Shown in pieces: positions 34,047 through 42,796 of a stretch of DNA of 64,000 nucleotides. The stretch lies in assembly GCA_947453965.1 (NCBI GenBank), contig CANGIQ010000002.1, positions 1 through 64,000 of the forward strand, given 5' to 3'. The translations under genes were made by a program, and so were the position numbers. Numbering within the stretch: the first letter of the stretch is position 1; each line of letters opens with the position of its first letter. Source of the DNA: Comamonadaceae bacterium (GTDB lineage Bacteria > Pseudomonadota > Gammaproteobacteria > Burkholderiales > Burkholderiaceae_C). A model generated the notes under the pieces. It saw only the letters and a program-made list of their open reading frames with translations, was not told the DNA's origin and searched no databases.

Positions 34047-34949
34047 ATGCAACTCAACAGCGAAGTCGTCACCACGCCACCCAGGGCTTCGGCCACGGTG
34101 GTGTTGCTGCGGGACGCGCCACGCACTGGCCTAGAAGTGTTCTTGTTACGCCGCCACACAGCTTCGGCGGTGTTGGGCGGCGCTTATGTTTTTCCGGGTG
34201 GCAAATTGGACGCTGCCGATTGCGCGCCAGCGCTGCATGCCCACCTGGACCGCACACCGCAAGCCTTGCACCAAGCCTTAGGGGAACCTGAGTTAGAGGT
34301 GCACACGGCCGCTGGCCTGTATGCCGCAGCGGTGCGTGAGTCTTTGGAAGAGTGCGGTGTCTTGTATGCCCGTGCACGCAACCAAGACTCGCTGGCGCAT
34401 GACGCCGAGCAACGCCAGCAATGGCAAAAACAATTGCATGCTGGTGAGGCGTTTTTTGATGTGTTGAAAAGCGCGGACTTGAGCGTGGACACCCAATACT
34501 TGGCCCCCTGGTCGCGTTGGATCACACCCGTGCAACCGTCGGTCACCAACAAACGGTTTGACACGCGCTTTTTTGTGGCGGCGTTGCCCGAAGGCCAAGC
34601 GCCGATTCATGACAACGTGGAAGCGGTGGACAGCGTGTGGGTGACACCCAGCGATGGGTTGCATCGTTACTGGGCGCGTGAGATCGCGTTGGCGCCGCCT
34701 CAAATCATGACCTTGGTCAGTTTGCTGGCACACCGCGATGTGGCCAGTGTCCTGCGCGCCGCAGTTGCGCAACACCCTCCAACGGTGTTGCCCGAAACCT
34801 TTGACGAAGACGGCATCCGCCATATTTGCTACCCCGGCGATCCGCGCCACTCGGTGGCCGCCCGCGCGTGGCAAGGCCCTTCACGTTTACGTTTTATCGA
34901 TGGGCGTTTTGAGCCCTACGGTGGCTTGGACGCTTTGCTCAACCCCTGA
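34047..34949 (+). CDS. Nudix hydrolase
   Basis: 300 residues from ATG 34047, the first after the pal-like stop (the open frame begins inside that gene). The Nudix box is split as in the NUDT19/CoA-diphosphatase-like subgroup: AYVFPGGKLDAAD, an insertion, then AAAVRESLEECGVLY. Remaining sequence such as WITPVQPSVTNKRFDTRFFVA also fits that subgroup. A CoA or acyl-CoA substrate is suggested by the neighbouring acyl-CoA and Pta genes but is not proven. Confidence 0.85.
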   Translation: MQLNSEVVTTPPRASATVVLLRDAPRTGLEVFLLRRHTASAVLGGAYVFPGGKLDAADCAPALHAHLDRTPQALHQALGEPELEVHTAAGLYAAAVRESLEECGVLYARARNQDSLAHDAEQRQQWQKQLHAGEAFFDVLKSADLSVDTQYLAPWSRWITPVQPSVTNKRFDTRFFVAALPEGQAPIHDNVEAVDSVWVTPSDGLHRYWAREIALAPPQIMTLVSLLAHRDVASVLRAAVAQHPPTVLPETFDEDGIRHICYPGDPRHSVAARAWQGPSRLRFIDGRFEPYGGLDALLNP

Positions 34950-35010
34950 GTGTGAGATCGAATGACATGGACTGTGGCATCCATGCCATGGCCCCAACAG
35001 ATAGATTGCC

Positions 35011-36438
35011 ATGAACGACATCACAGAAACCACCAACGACCCAGACAACGCTTGGTTGGAAAACTATCCTTACGACACCATCGTGGTGGGGCAGTCGGCC
35101 CGCATGGTGCGCACCTTGACCTTGGCCGACATCCAAGCCTTTGCCGCTGTGTCTGGCGATACCAACCCCGCACATTTGGATCCCGACTACGCCAATGCCA
35201 GCTTGTTCCATGGCGTGATTGGTCATGGCATGTGGGGTGGTGCTTTGATTTCCAGTCTGTTGGGTACGGTGTTTCCAGGCCCTGGCACGATCTACCTTGA
35301 GCAGAATTTGCATTTCAGCCGTCCTGTGCGCATTGGTGACACGCTCAATGTGACGGTGACATGTATCGCCAAGCATGACGATAAAAAAACGGTGGACCTC
35401 GATTGCCTGCTGGTCAACCAAAAAGGTGAACGCGTCTTGTACGGCATGGCGCGTGTGATGGCACCGCTCGAAAAATTGCGTCTGCCACGCGTGCACGCAC
35501 CGCACATCAGCCTCTTTGACCCCGAAGCTCGTCACGCCAATTTGCTGGCGCTGGGTGCGCATTTGGAGCCCGTGCTGTGCGGTGTGGTGCATCCCTGTGA
35601 TGCAGACTCATTGCAAGGTGCGATGGACGCACATCAGGCCGGCCTGATCAAGGCGGTGCTGATTGCGCCTGAAAAGAAACTGCGCGCCTTGGCCGCTGAG
35701 GCCCAGATTGACATCGGCAGCGTGACCGTGATCGATGTGCCGCACAGCCATGCCGCGGCAGAGATGGCCGCGCAAATGGCTGCAGACCACAAGCTGGAAG
35801 CCTTGATGAAAGGCAGCTTGCACACCGACGAATTGATTCACGCCGTGGTCATGCAACCGGGCTTGCGCACTGGGCGACGCATGTCACATGTGTTTCGTTT
35901 TGAAGCCCCGATGTATCCCAAGCCGCTGTACATCACCGATGCGGCTTTGAACATTGCCCCCAATCTGCAAGAGAAGGCAGACATCGTGCAAAACGCGATC
36001 TTGTTTGCGCAGATCATGGGCGTGGCGCAACCCAAAGTAGCGATTTTGTCGGCCGTGGAAACCGTCAATCCCAGCATCCCCTCCACCTTGGATGCGGCTG
36101 CCTTGTGCAAGATGGCCGATCGTGGGCAAATCAAAGGCGGCGTGTTGGATGGCCCCTTGGCGTTTGACAATGCGGTGTCTACCCATGCGGCCGAGATCAA
36201 ACACATCAGCTCGCCCGTGGCCGGGCAAGCCGATATTTTGGTGGCCCCCGATTTGGAGTCGGGCAACATGATGGCCAAGCAACTCGAATACCTGGCCGGT
36301 GCCTCCGGCAGCGGTGTGGTGCTGGGCGCACGCGTGCCCATCGCGCTGACCAGTCGGGCCGACTCGGCCACCACGCGCAGTGCATCGGCCTTGCTGGCCA
36401 AGTTGATTGCACACCACTATCGCAGCCATCCCGCATGA
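35011..36438 (+). CDS. Bifunctional enoyl-CoA hydratase / phosphate acetyltransferase
   Basis: 475 residues joining an N-terminal MaoC-like hot-dog domain (about 25-150; FAAVSGDTNPAHLD is the hydratase 2 motif) and a C-terminal phosphate acetyl/butyryltransferase domain (about 170-475; RTGRRMSHVFRFEAPMYPKP, GPLAFDNAVS). Together with ackA it would interconvert acyl-CoA and acyl phosphate. The stop overlaps the acetate kinase ATG by 4 bases. Confidence 0.9.
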   Translation: MNDITETTNDPDNAWLENYPYDTIVVGQSARMVRTLTLADIQAFAAVSGDTNPAHLDPDYANASLFHGVIGHGMWGGALISSLLGTVFPGPGTIYLEQNLHFSRPVRIGDTLNVTVTCIAKHDDKKTVDLDCLLVNQKGERVLYGMARVMAPLEKLRLPRVHAPHISLFDPEARHANLLALGAHLEPVLCGVVHPCDADSLQGAMDAHQAGLIKAVLIAPEKKLRALAAEAQIDIGSVTVIDVPHSHAAAEMAAQMAADHKLEALMKGSLHTDELIHAVVMQPGLRTGRRMSHVFRFEAPMYPKPLYITDAALNIAPNLQEKADIVQNAILFAQIMGVAQPKVAILSAVETVNPSIPSTLDAAALCKMADRGQIKGGVLDGPLAFDNAVSTHAAEIKHISSPVAGQADILVAPDLESGNMMAKQLEYLAGASGSGVVLGARVPIALTSRADSATTRSASALLAKLIAHHYRSHPA

Positions 36439-37631
36439 GCATTCTGTCTGTCAATGCGGGCTCGTCGAGTCTGAAGTTTGCGCTCTATCCGATCACAGAT
36501 TCGGGCATTGCTGAGGCCGAGGTCACGGGCAATATTGAAGGCTTGGAGCCTGCGGGGCAACCGCGCATCAGCTGTGGTGCAACAGGCCAAACCAAAACCT
36601 CGGCGCTTGTCGCTGTGCAGCCTGGTGAAGATGTGTTCGATGCGGCCTTGCGCACGCTCAAAGACTTGTTGGCCACCCGCTTTGCACATGTGCGTGTGCA
36701 GGCCACTGCCCATCGCGTGGTGCATGGGGGGCAATATTTCTCCGCCAGCGTTCAGGTGACCCCCGAGGTGCTGGCGCAACTCGCCACGCTCAATGCGTTG
36801 GCGCCGTTGCACCAGCCGCATAACCTGGCTGGTATTCGCGCCTTCGCTGAATCATTTCCTGAGTTGCCACAGGTGGCTTGTTTTGATACCGCGTTTCATC
36901 GCACCTTGTCACCCCTGGAGACGACGTTTGCGATTGACAAAACCTTGACTGAAACTGGTGTGCGTCGCTACGGTTTTCATGGCTTGTCTTACCAATACGT
37001 GAGCCAGGTGTTGCAACGCGTTTCTCAACGTTCGGCACAACGCACGGTCATGGCGCATTTGGGTAACGGGGCCAGCGTCTGTGCGACCACCGCGCACATC
37101 AGCCGAGCCACCACCATGGGTTTTTCAGCCTTAGATGGTTTGATGATGGGTACACGCAGCGGCGCCATCGACCCTGGTGTCTTGCTCTACTTGATGGAGC
37201 AAGGTTGGGACCACGACAAAATTCAAAAGCTGCTGTACAAACAAAGTGGTTTGCTCGGTGTTTCTGGTGAGAGTGCGGACATGCGCACCTTGCGTGCTTC
37301 CACTTCAGAAGCGGCCCGCTTTGCAACTGATTTGTTTGCCCACCGTGTGCTGCGCGAAGTCGGCGCCTTGAGCGCGTGTGTGGGCGGGCTGGATGTGTTG
37401 GCCTTCACCGGAGGCATTGGCGAGCACGATGCGGTGCTGCGCCAACAAGTGGGTGACGCCTTGGCTTATTTGGGTGTGCGTGTGGACGCAGCACGCAACC
37501 ATGCGGCATTGGGAGACACGCCGAAAGCCATTCACGCAGACGGCAGTGAGGTGGAGGTTTGGGTTATTCCTACCGACGAGGGCCGGGTGGCGGCGCAGGA
37601 AGCTTTGTTATTGCTCGCGCTCGTTCGTTGA
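36435..37631 (+). CDS. ackA: Acetate kinase
   Basis: 398 residues. Begins MSILSVNAGSSSLKFALYPI (ASKHA phosphate-1 motif). Also VVHGG, the catalytic region CFDTAFHRTL, MAHLGNGASVCA and FTGGIGEHDAVLR. It acts with the upstream Pta domain in acetyl phosphate/acetate metabolism. The last 24 bases overlap the convergent small gene. Confidence 0.96.
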   Translation: MSILSVNAGSSSLKFALYPITDSGIAEAEVTGNIEGLEPAGQPRISCGATGQTKTSALVAVQPGEDVFDAALRTLKDLLATRFAHVRVQATAHRVVHGGQYFSASVQVTPEVLAQLATLNALAPLHQPHNLAGIRAFAESFPELPQVACFDTAFHRTLSPLETTFAIDKTLTETGVRRYGFHGLSYQYVSQVLQRVSQRSAQRTVMAHLGNGASVCATTAHISRATTMGFSALDGLMMGTRSGAIDPGVLLYLMEQGWDHDKIQKLLYKQSGLLGVSGESADMRTLRASTSEAARFATDLFAHRVLREVGALSACVGGLDVLAFTGGIGEHDAVLRQQVGDALAYLGVRVDAARNHAALGDTPKAIHADGSEVEVWVIPTDEGRVAAQEALLLLALVR

Positions 37632-37835
37632 GGTGGTTTCGTCACTTTCAGATTTTTTCTTTTTGAAAAAAATCTTGTAAGTGGCATAAATCGCCAAGAC
37701 CAAAAACACACCGCAGATCACCATCTCGGTGTTGGTGAAGTTGCCGTCGAACAAATCGACATCCTCGTACGTCGATAAGGGCGTGTTCACCTCTGGATTG
37801 GCTTTGCGGTACTGTTCGTAGGCTTTGTTATCCAT
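37608..37835 (-). CDS. Small single-pass membrane protein, function unknown
   Basis: 75 residues from ATG 37835, which has an AAGGAAA Shine-Dalgarno; an in-frame Met 10 codons upstream is less likely. One membrane helix (MVICGVFLVLAIYATYKIFF) is followed by a KKKK patch and an acidic end. It overlaps the end of ackA in the opposite orientation. Confidence 0.6.
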   Translation of the reverse strand: MDNKAYEQYRKANPEVNTPLSTYEDVDLFDGNFTNTEMVICGVFLVLAIYATYKIFFKKKKSESDETTSTNEREQ

Positions 37836-37888
37836 CCCGGTTTCCTTACAACATTGAGAAAACAAGAATTATCGGCGAAGCCGCGTCT

Positions 37889-38635
37889 CTATTCTCCAGG
37901 CATGCGCGCAGCATGCAGGTGGATGGACTGCTTGGCGCGTTTTCTGAATCGAATGTTCAGTAATTCCACAACGACTGAAAACGCCATGGCAAAGTAGATG
38001 TAGCCTTTGGGAATGTGGTGTCCAAAACCTTCGGCCATGAGCACCACGCCCACGACGACCAAGAAGGTCAACGCCAGCATTTTGATGGACGGATGCTTCG
38101 ATACAAATTGACCAATGGCTGTGGCAAATACCATCATCAAGCCCACAGAGGCAATCACTGCCGCGATCATGATGGCGACTTCGTCCACCATGCCCACGGC
38201 CGTGATGATGGAGTCCAGCGAGAACACCAAGTCCACCAGCATGATTTGCAAAATCACATGGGTCAGTGTGGCGCGACCTGCGCTGCTGTGGGTGTCTTCT
38301 TCCCCTTCGAGTGAGTGGTGAATTTCGCCCGTGCTTTTCCAAATCAGAAACAGGCCGCCCAAGATCAAAATCAAATCACGCCCAGAGATGGCCTGATCAA
38401 AAACGGTGAACAGCGGTGCCACCAGCCCGACGATGACCGACAAGACCAGCAGCAGGCCAATGCGCATGAACATGGCCATGAACAAACCAATGCGTCGTGC
38501 CAGTTCTCTTTGGGCGGCAGGTAATTTGTCGACCAAAATCGAAATGAAGATGATGTTGTCTATTCCCAGTACCAGCTCTAAGGCGGTGAGTGTGGCAAAG
38601 GCGATCCAAGCTTGTGGGTTGCTGAGTAGTTCCAT
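37889..38635 (-). CDS. TerC-family integral membrane protein
   Basis: 248 residues, about seven hydrophobic segments. Family signatures LELVLGIDNIIFISILVDKL and MLVDLVFSLDSIITAVGMVD both keep the membrane Asp residues, and the DxP-type cytoplasmic loop is present. TerC/Alx/YoaE-type proteins are implicated in metal (manganese, calcium) export or homeostasis. No yybP-ykoY riboswitch is visible upstream. Confidence 0.9.
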   Translation of the reverse strand: MELLSNPQAWIAFATLTALELVLGIDNIIFISILVDKLPAAQRELARRIGLFMAMFMRIGLLLVLSVIVGLVAPLFTVFDQAISGRDLILILGGLFLIWKSTGEIHHSLEGEEDTHSSAGRATLTHVILQIMLVDLVFSLDSIITAVGMVDEVAIMIAAVIASVGLMMVFATAIGQFVSKHPSIKMLALTFLVVVGVVLMAEGFGHHIPKGYIYFAMAFSVVVELLNIRFRKRAKQSIHLHAARMPGE

Positions 38636-38734
38636 TGTTTGCTTTCTGTTCCACCTCGCACCATAGCTAAATAGAGGAAAGCTTTGACTTTGTAGGGATT
38701 AGTCAAGTACGCAGCGGATGTGCGCGACGCTGCG

Positions 38735-39175
38735 CTAACGATTGCCTTTGGTGCCGCTCGTGTGGTTGGTCAAGGCTTGGGTGACGCATTGGGCCAACAG
38801 TTGGTGCAACACATCTGAGCATTTCAGCCAGCGCCAGGGACGTGTAGCCGCCGCGCCCGCGCCGAGCAATGCAGCCCCAAGCACCAAACGACCTGGATGC
38901 GTTTGTGCCTTTGCATGCAACAACGCTTGTGCTGTTTTTAGCGCGGCAATGGCGCGTATCGGTTGGCGCGCTGGGGTGAATTGACACAATAATTTTTCTA
39001 CCACCACCCTCCATGCCCAGTCCACGAAACCAGAGGGCGTGCCCCAATCTGTTGCGCGTTGTGAAGACGCGCCAGTGGTTGACGTTTGCTGATTTTGTGT
39101 AGCCAGGCACTGCGCAATGGCCTGTCGTGTTTGCGCCAGTTGGCTGACAGCGTGAGCGCGTGTGTCAAAGGGCAT
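38735..39175 (-). CDS. Uncharacterised protein of a YqjD/YqjE-type module
   Basis: 146 residues, basic, no signal peptide. One weakly hydrophobic Ala/Gly segment (LVLGAALLGAGAAATRPW) after GFVDWAWRVVVEKLLCQ. It overlaps the holin-like gene by 11 bases and is last of three co-oriented genes, occupying the position of YqjK in the enterobacterial yqjD-yqjE-yqjK set; sequence likeness to YqjK is not obvious. Confidence 0.6.
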   Translation of the reverse strand: MPFDTRAHAVSQLAQTRQAIAQCLATQNQQTSTTGASSQRATDWGTPSGFVDWAWRVVVEKLLCQFTPARQPIRAIAALKTAQALLHAKAQTHPGRLVLGAALLGAGAAATRPWRWLKCSDVLHQLLAQCVTQALTNHTSGTKGNR

Positions 39176-39560
39176 TGTTTTTCAGCAACGCGATGTCGGT
39201 GCAAATTTGCGCTCTCAACACGCACCACAGCGGCTGCGGAGGCTTGCGCTGCAATACAAAGAAACTGCAGATTGCACCCAGCAAAGGTGTTGCAGGTACC
39301 AACCAGAGCACCCAGGTATGGGCTTGTGTTCTTTCTGGCATCGTGCCCCACAGCAATAGCGCGACGCCCGCCAGTCCCACAAAGAGCAAGCTACAAGCCA
39401 AAAATATGAACCACATGAGCGTGCGATAACGCCAATAAGCCATAGCCAGTTCGGTTTCATCGCGCATGAGCATGGCGTAGTGGCTCATATGGGTCGCCAG
39501 CAAGTTGGGGTGAGAGAGCAACAAATCCCATAATCGAGCGGCGATGTCGGTGGCGTTCAT
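39165..39560 (-). CDS. Phage-holin-like family membrane protein (YqjE-like)
   Basis: 131 residues with two membrane helices (MWFIFLACSLLFVGLAGVALLL and HTWVLWLVPATPLLGAICSFFVL). An N-terminal amphipathic part with MRDETELAMAYWR matches the holin-3-6/YqjE-like family of envelope proteins. It is not a phage gene here: no other phage genes are present and it lies 10 bases after a DUF883-type gene. Confidence 0.75.
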   Translation of the reverse strand: MNATDIAARLWDLLLSHPNLLATHMSHYAMLMRDETELAMAYWRYRTLMWFIFLACSLLFVGLAGVALLLWGTMPERTQAHTWVLWLVPATPLLGAICSFFVLQRKPPQPLWCVLRAQICTDIALLKNNAL

Positions 39561-39570
39561 GTCAGACGTA

Positions 39571-39819
39571 TCACTTGACGCGCTGGCTAAGCCAGCTTGT
39601 CAGCAGCACCAAAGCGGCGCCTGCAGCCGCTGCGATCAGCACAGCTTTGACGGGTTCTTGTTGAATGTAGTCCTGCGTTTTCTCGCGAACTTTTTGGACT
39701 TGCGTGCGTAATTGTTCCGTGTGTTCATGCACAGTCTGCGCGCTGTCTTGCATCAATGCAGTGACCTCTGAATTCAGCTCATCTACCAATTTTTCAATGG
39801 AAGGAGGGTGGGTCGTCAT
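39571..39819 (-). CDS. DUF883 / ElaB-YqjD-family membrane-anchored protein
   Basis: 82 residues from the Met at 39819. A long amphipathic helix (VDELNSEVTALMQDSAQTVH...VREKTQDYI) is followed by the family mark QEPVKAVLIAAAAGAALVLL, a C-terminal membrane anchor. E. coli relatives bind ribosomes at the inner membrane in stationary phase; the same role is only inferred here. First of the three-gene module. Confidence 0.85.
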   Translation of the reverse strand: MTTHPPSIEKLVDELNSEVTALMQDSAQTVHEHTEQLRTQVQKVREKTQDYIQQEPVKAVLIAAAAGAALVLLTSWLSQRVK

Positions 39820-39916
39820 GGCCAATCTTCTTTCAAACAATTAGAAAGAAGCCATCTTTGAACAGTCCTGCCGGAATGTCTGTTCGCTGAAGCACAAATT
39901 CATTTGCCTAAAGCAA

Positions 39917-39942
39917 AACGGCCTCCATGACTGGAGGCCGTT
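39917..39942 (-). terminator. Strong hairpin terminator after tRNA-Met
   Basis: An 11-bp perfect stem (AACGGCCTCCA / TGGAGGCCGTT) with a 4-base loop lies just downstream of the minus-strand tRNA gene, followed on that strand by TTTTGCTTT. On the plus strand a looser T run also follows, so it may work both ways. Confidence 0.85.
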
Positions 39943-39951
39943 GTGTATTTT

Positions 39952-40028
39952 TGGTGGCGCTTCACGGATTCGAACCGCGGACCTGTGGATTATGATTCCA
40001 TCGCTCTAACCGACTGAGCTAAAGCGCC
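39952..40028 (-). tRNA. tRNA-Met (CAU)
   Basis: Cloverleaf of 77 bases including encoded CCA. The acceptor stem GGCGCTT pairs with AAGCGCC followed by ACCA; the D arm is TAGCTCAGTCGGTTAGAGC; the T arm has GGTTCGAATCC. The anticodon loop AUCAUAA gives CAU. Elongator Met is favoured by overall likeness to betaproteobacterial tRNA-Met; a CAU tRNA read as Ile after lysidine modification is not excluded by eye. Confidence 0.93.
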
Positions 40029-40059
40029 GAAGCCCAGAAGTATAGCTTATCTGGAAACT

Positions 40060-40227
40060 CTAATCGTCTTCAGGCAACTTGAAAATGAAGGGCAGCAAGC
40101 ATAGTGCCAGCAAGACCGAGCCAAGCTCTTTGAGTCCATCCACCTGCATGAACAGAAAAGACAAGAGAGCCAATCCCAGCGAGAACTTCACCAGCAGTTT
40201 GACGTCAATGTTCGGGAGTTTCTTCAT
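40060..40227 (-). CDS. 55-residue membrane protein, function unknown
   Basis: ATG at 40227, stop TAG at 40060-40062. Starts MKKLPNIDVKLLVKFSLGLA, has two hydrophobic segments (LLVKFSLGLALLSFLFM and SVLLALCLLPFIFKL) and ends LPEDD. The clean helix-turn-helix hydropathy, Lys-rich start and acidic end speak for a real small protein. The Shine-Dalgarno is weak. It lies between the tRNA and a lipoprotein gene. Confidence 0.55.
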   Translation of the reverse strand: MKKLPNIDVKLLVKFSLGLALLSFLFMQVDGLKELGSVLLALCLLPFIFKLPEDD

Positions 40228-40274
40228 GAGGCTGATCTTAGCGCGATGATCCGCAGCATGGGCATGTCTGGGTC

Positions 40275-40541
40275 TTAGCTCAGCAGTACATAACCCTTGT
40301 CAATCAAACAGCGGCGTAAATCAACGATGGCGTTATTGGTGATGTATTTGTCGCCGTATTGTTGCAAGATTTGTTTTTGGCAGAGGACGACGTCTTGTTC
40401 ATAGAGACGTCGCGCATCGCCTTTGAGGTTCACATCCGGCACATAGTTATCGCTTGGCAAGCCCAGGCCCCAATTAGTTTCGCATGCAGTCAGCGTTAGG
40501 AGCAGGTTGATGCAGATAAAACAGCGTTTGATGCAAAGCAT
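40275..40541 (-). CDS. Small lipoprotein, function unknown
   Basis: 88 residues. Signal peptide with lipobox LTAC (LLLTLTACETNWG); the mature part is about 69 residues with two further Cys (VVLCQKQI, LRRCLID) that could form a disulfide. No family recognised. The 93-base gap behind it (40542-40634) is very AT-rich and shows no gene. Confidence 0.65.
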   Translation of the reverse strand: MLCIKRCFICINLLLTLTACETNWGLGLPSDNYVPDVNLKGDARRLYEQDVVLCQKQILQQYGDKYITNNAIVDLRRCLIDKGYVLLS

Positions 40542-40634
40542 GAGCGGCGTTAAAATTTATACAAAGCATAATTATATTTAAAATAAAAATAATTATTTTA
40601 GTTTTGTCTTAATTTTAATTAATTGCCGCTTCTT

Positions 40635-41414
40635 TTATTGGTGCTTAAAAACTGCTTTTCGCTTGTTGACAAAGGCGTCCATGCCTTCTTTTTGATCGGC
40701 GGTGGCAAACAAGGCGTGGAACAGGCGGCGCTCAAACATCACGCCGTCGGCCAAGCCGCTCTCGAACGCACGGTTGACAGACTCTTTGGCGGCCATGACG
40801 GCGATTTGGGAGTAGTCGCAAATCATCAACGCTGCGCCCAAGGTTTCTTCCATCAACTTGTCCAACGGCACGATGCGGCTGACCAAGCCCGCTTGCTCGG
40901 CTTCGGTGGCGCTCATCATGCGGCCTGTCAGGGCCAGATCCATGGCTTTGGCTTTGCCCACGGCGCGTGGCAAACGTTGTGTGCCGCCCGCACCAGGAAT
41001 GACACCCAGCTTGATTTCAGGCTGGCCAAACTTGGCGTTGTCTGCGGCGATGATGAAGTCGCACATCATGGCCAATTCGCAACCACCGCCCAAGGCAAAG
41101 CCGCTCACCGCTGCGATCACGGGTTTACGGATGCTGCGAATGGTTTCCCAGTCGCGGGTGATGTAGTCGTCTTTGTACACATCGGCAAATGTGTAGGTGG
41201 CCATGGCTCCAATGTCAGCGCCGGCGGCAAAGGCTTTTTCGCTGCCAGTGATGACCATGCAGCCAATGGCGTGGTCGGCGTCAAAGGCCTTCAGGGCCTG
41301 GCCCAACTCGATCATCAAGCCCGCATTCAGCGCGTTGAGTTGCTTGGGGCGGTTGAGGGTGATGACGCCCACTTTGTCTGCTTCGGTGTGGACGGTGATG
41401 AATTCGTAAGCCAT
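40635..41414 (-). CDS. Enoyl-CoA hydratase
   Basis: 259 residues from the Met at 41414 (the open frame reaches further up, through the operator). Crotonase fold: [15 protein letters not shown] (oxyanion and first catalytic region) and [20 protein letters not shown] with the catalytic Glu region [18 protein letters not shown] (both Glu of short-chain enoyl-CoA hydratase appear present). Close to FadB1/PaaF-type hydratases. Divergent from paaG across a palindromic operator. Confidence 0.9.
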   Translation of the reverse strand: MAYEFITVHTEADKVGVITLNRPKQLNALNAGLMIELGQALKAFDADHAIGCMVITGSEKAFAAGADIGAMATYTFADVYKDDYITRDWETIRSIRKPVIAAVSGFALGGGCELAMMCDFIIAADNAKFGQPEIKLGVIPGAGGTQRLPRAVGKAKAMDLALTGRMMSATEAEQAGLVSRIVPLDKLMEETLGAALMICDYSQIAVMAAKESVNRAFESGLADGVMFERRLFHALFATADQKEGMDAFVNKRKAVFKHQ

Positions 41415-41487
41415 GTGGGCGCTCCAAAAAACAAGTTGAAAAAACTGGATAGCTTCAACTATAGCCAAGCTAATCCAAGGGTAAACA

Positions 41488-41511
41488 TTAACCAACCGAT
41501 CGGTCGGTTAA
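41488..41511. promoter_or_regulatory. TetR-type operator (PaaR-like) between the divergent hydratase genes
   Basis: A 24-bp inverted repeat with one mismatch: left arm TTAACCAACCGA, right arm TCGGTCGGTTAA. The ACCGAC/GTCGGT-type symmetry resembles operators of TetR-family PaaR regulators of betaproteobacterial phenylacetate genes. The regulator gene is not in the window. Confidence 0.7.
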
Positions 41512-41537
41512 TGATAAATTTCTTGCAGGAGATCACC

Positions 41538-42344
41538 ATGACAGCACCCCAAGAGACTTCCACCGTCTTGTACGAAGCGCGCGGCCCTGTGGCCCTGGTC
41601 ACGCTCAACCGCCCCCAAGCGCTCAACAGTTTTACGCGCCAAATGCACCACGACTTATGGGCAGCGTGCGATCGCGCCGAAGCCGATGCCACCATCCGCG
41701 CGATGGTGATCACAGGTGCCGGACGCGGCTTTTGCGCTGGCGCCGATTTGTCAGAGTTCGACTTTGCGCCGGGTCCCGATTTGATCAAGCGTGCCGACCC
41801 TGGCCCGGTGATTGACCAAGCCTTCAACCCCTCAGCACGCAAGCTGCAAGCCTTGCGCATGCCGACCATTGCGGCGGTCAATGGTGTGGCTGCTGGTGCT
41901 GGCGCGTCGTTGGCCATGTGCTGCGATATTGCGATTGCGGCACCTGCGGCGAGTTTCATCCAAGCGTTCAGCAAAATTGGTCTGATTCCCGACGCGGGCG
42001 GCAGCTGGTTGCTGGTCGAGCGTTTGGGCTTGGCACGCGCCATGGCCCTGGCCATGACGGGCGACAAATTGGGCGCTGCCCAGGCCAAAGAGTGGGGCCT
42101 AATTTGGGATGTGGCCGAAGACAGCCTGGCTGCAGCGATGGCGATGGCCGAGCGTCTGGCTGTGATGCCTACCCAAGCTCTGGTGCAAACCCGCCACCTC
42201 CTGCGCGACGCCGGCACGCGCAGCTTTACCCAACACCTGGACGCTGAGCGTGATGCCCAATCGGCCTTGGGTCGCACGCATGATTACATCGAAGGCGTCA
42301 GCGCCTTCTTGGAAAAACGCGCCCCGGCGTTCAAGGGGGAATGA
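41538..42344 (+). CDS. paaG: 2-(1,2-epoxy-1,2-dihydrophenyl)acetyl-CoA isomerase family protein
   Basis: 268 residues from ATG 41538 with Shine-Dalgarno CAGGAG; the open frame further upstream is antisense to the divergent gene. Crotonase fold: TGAGRGFCAGADLSEFD and GVAAGAGASLAMCCDIAIAA, and the FSKIGLIPDAGGSWLL region in which the second catalytic Glu of hydratases is replaced, as in PaaG isomerases. It is coupled to paaI (4-base overlap) and paaK, supporting a phenylacetate role. Confidence 0.85.
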   Translation: MTAPQETSTVLYEARGPVALVTLNRPQALNSFTRQMHHDLWAACDRAEADATIRAMVITGAGRGFCAGADLSEFDFAPGPDLIKRADPGPVIDQAFNPSARKLQALRMPTIAAVNGVAAGAGASLAMCCDIAIAAPAASFIQAFSKIGLIPDAGGSWLLVERLGLARAMALAMTGDKLGAAQAKEWGLIWDVAEDSLAAAMAMAERLAVMPTQALVQTRHLLRDAGTRSFTQHLDAERDAQSALGRTHDYIEGVSAFLEKRAPAFKGE

Positions 42345-42796
42345 TGCGTACCGAGTTGCAACACGACGCCCAAGCCATCGCCACCGCCAAGCAAGTGGCG
42401 GAGTCCATGTTTGCTGTGGATACCGCCACCAAAGACACCATGGGCATGGAAATTTTGGTGTGCGAGCCAGGCCGCGCGGTGCTGCGCATGCCTGTTCAAC
42501 CACTGCATTTGAATGGTCACCAAATTTGCCATGGTGGTTTCATCTTCACGCTGGCTGATTCCACCTTTGCCTTTGCCTGCAACAGCTACAACAAAGCGGC
42601 GGTGGCGGCCGGTTGCAGCATCGAGTTTTTAAAACCAGCCAAGCTCGGCGATGTGCTCACCTGTGAAGGTGTCGAGCAGACCTTGTCGGGCCGCCACGGC
42701 ATTTACGACATGCGCGTGACCAACCAACACGGCGAGACCATCGCCATGTTCCGCGGTAAAAGCGCACAAATCCAAGGAACGGTGATCCCCGCATGA
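42341..42796 (+). CDS. paaI: Hydroxyphenylacetyl-CoA thioesterase
   Basis: 151 residues, hot-dog thioesterase: LHLNGHQICHGGFIFTLADSTFAFACNSYN carries the HGG and catalytic Asp region of PaaI. It may remove stalled CoA esters in phenylacetate degradation. Two consecutive ATGs (42341, 42344); overlaps paaG and paaK by 4 bases each. Confidence 0.9.
   Translation: MMRTELQHDAQAIATAKQVAESMFAVDTATKDTMGMEILVCEPGRAVLRMPVQPLHLNGHQICHGGFIFTLADSTFAFACNSYNKAAVAAGCSIEFLKPAKLGDVLTCEGVEQTLSGRHGIYDMRVTNQHGETIAMFRGKSAQIQGTVIPA

Noticed and set aside
38636-38734. Possible manganese (yybP-ykoY) riboswitch before the terC gene
   Set aside because: The 99-base gap shows none of the conserved loop sequences of that riboswitch.
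39165-39560. Holin-like gene as a sign of prophage
   Set aside because: Only a YqjE-like envelope protein next to a DUF883 gene; no integrase, capsid or lysis genes nearby, and the tRNA-Met gene is intact with no repeat flanking an insert.
40623-41537. Plus-strand in-frame extension of about 305 codons upstream of paaG
   Set aside because: It is antisense to the enoyl-CoA hydratase gene and runs through the operator; paaG has its own ATG with a good Shine-Dalgarno at 41538.
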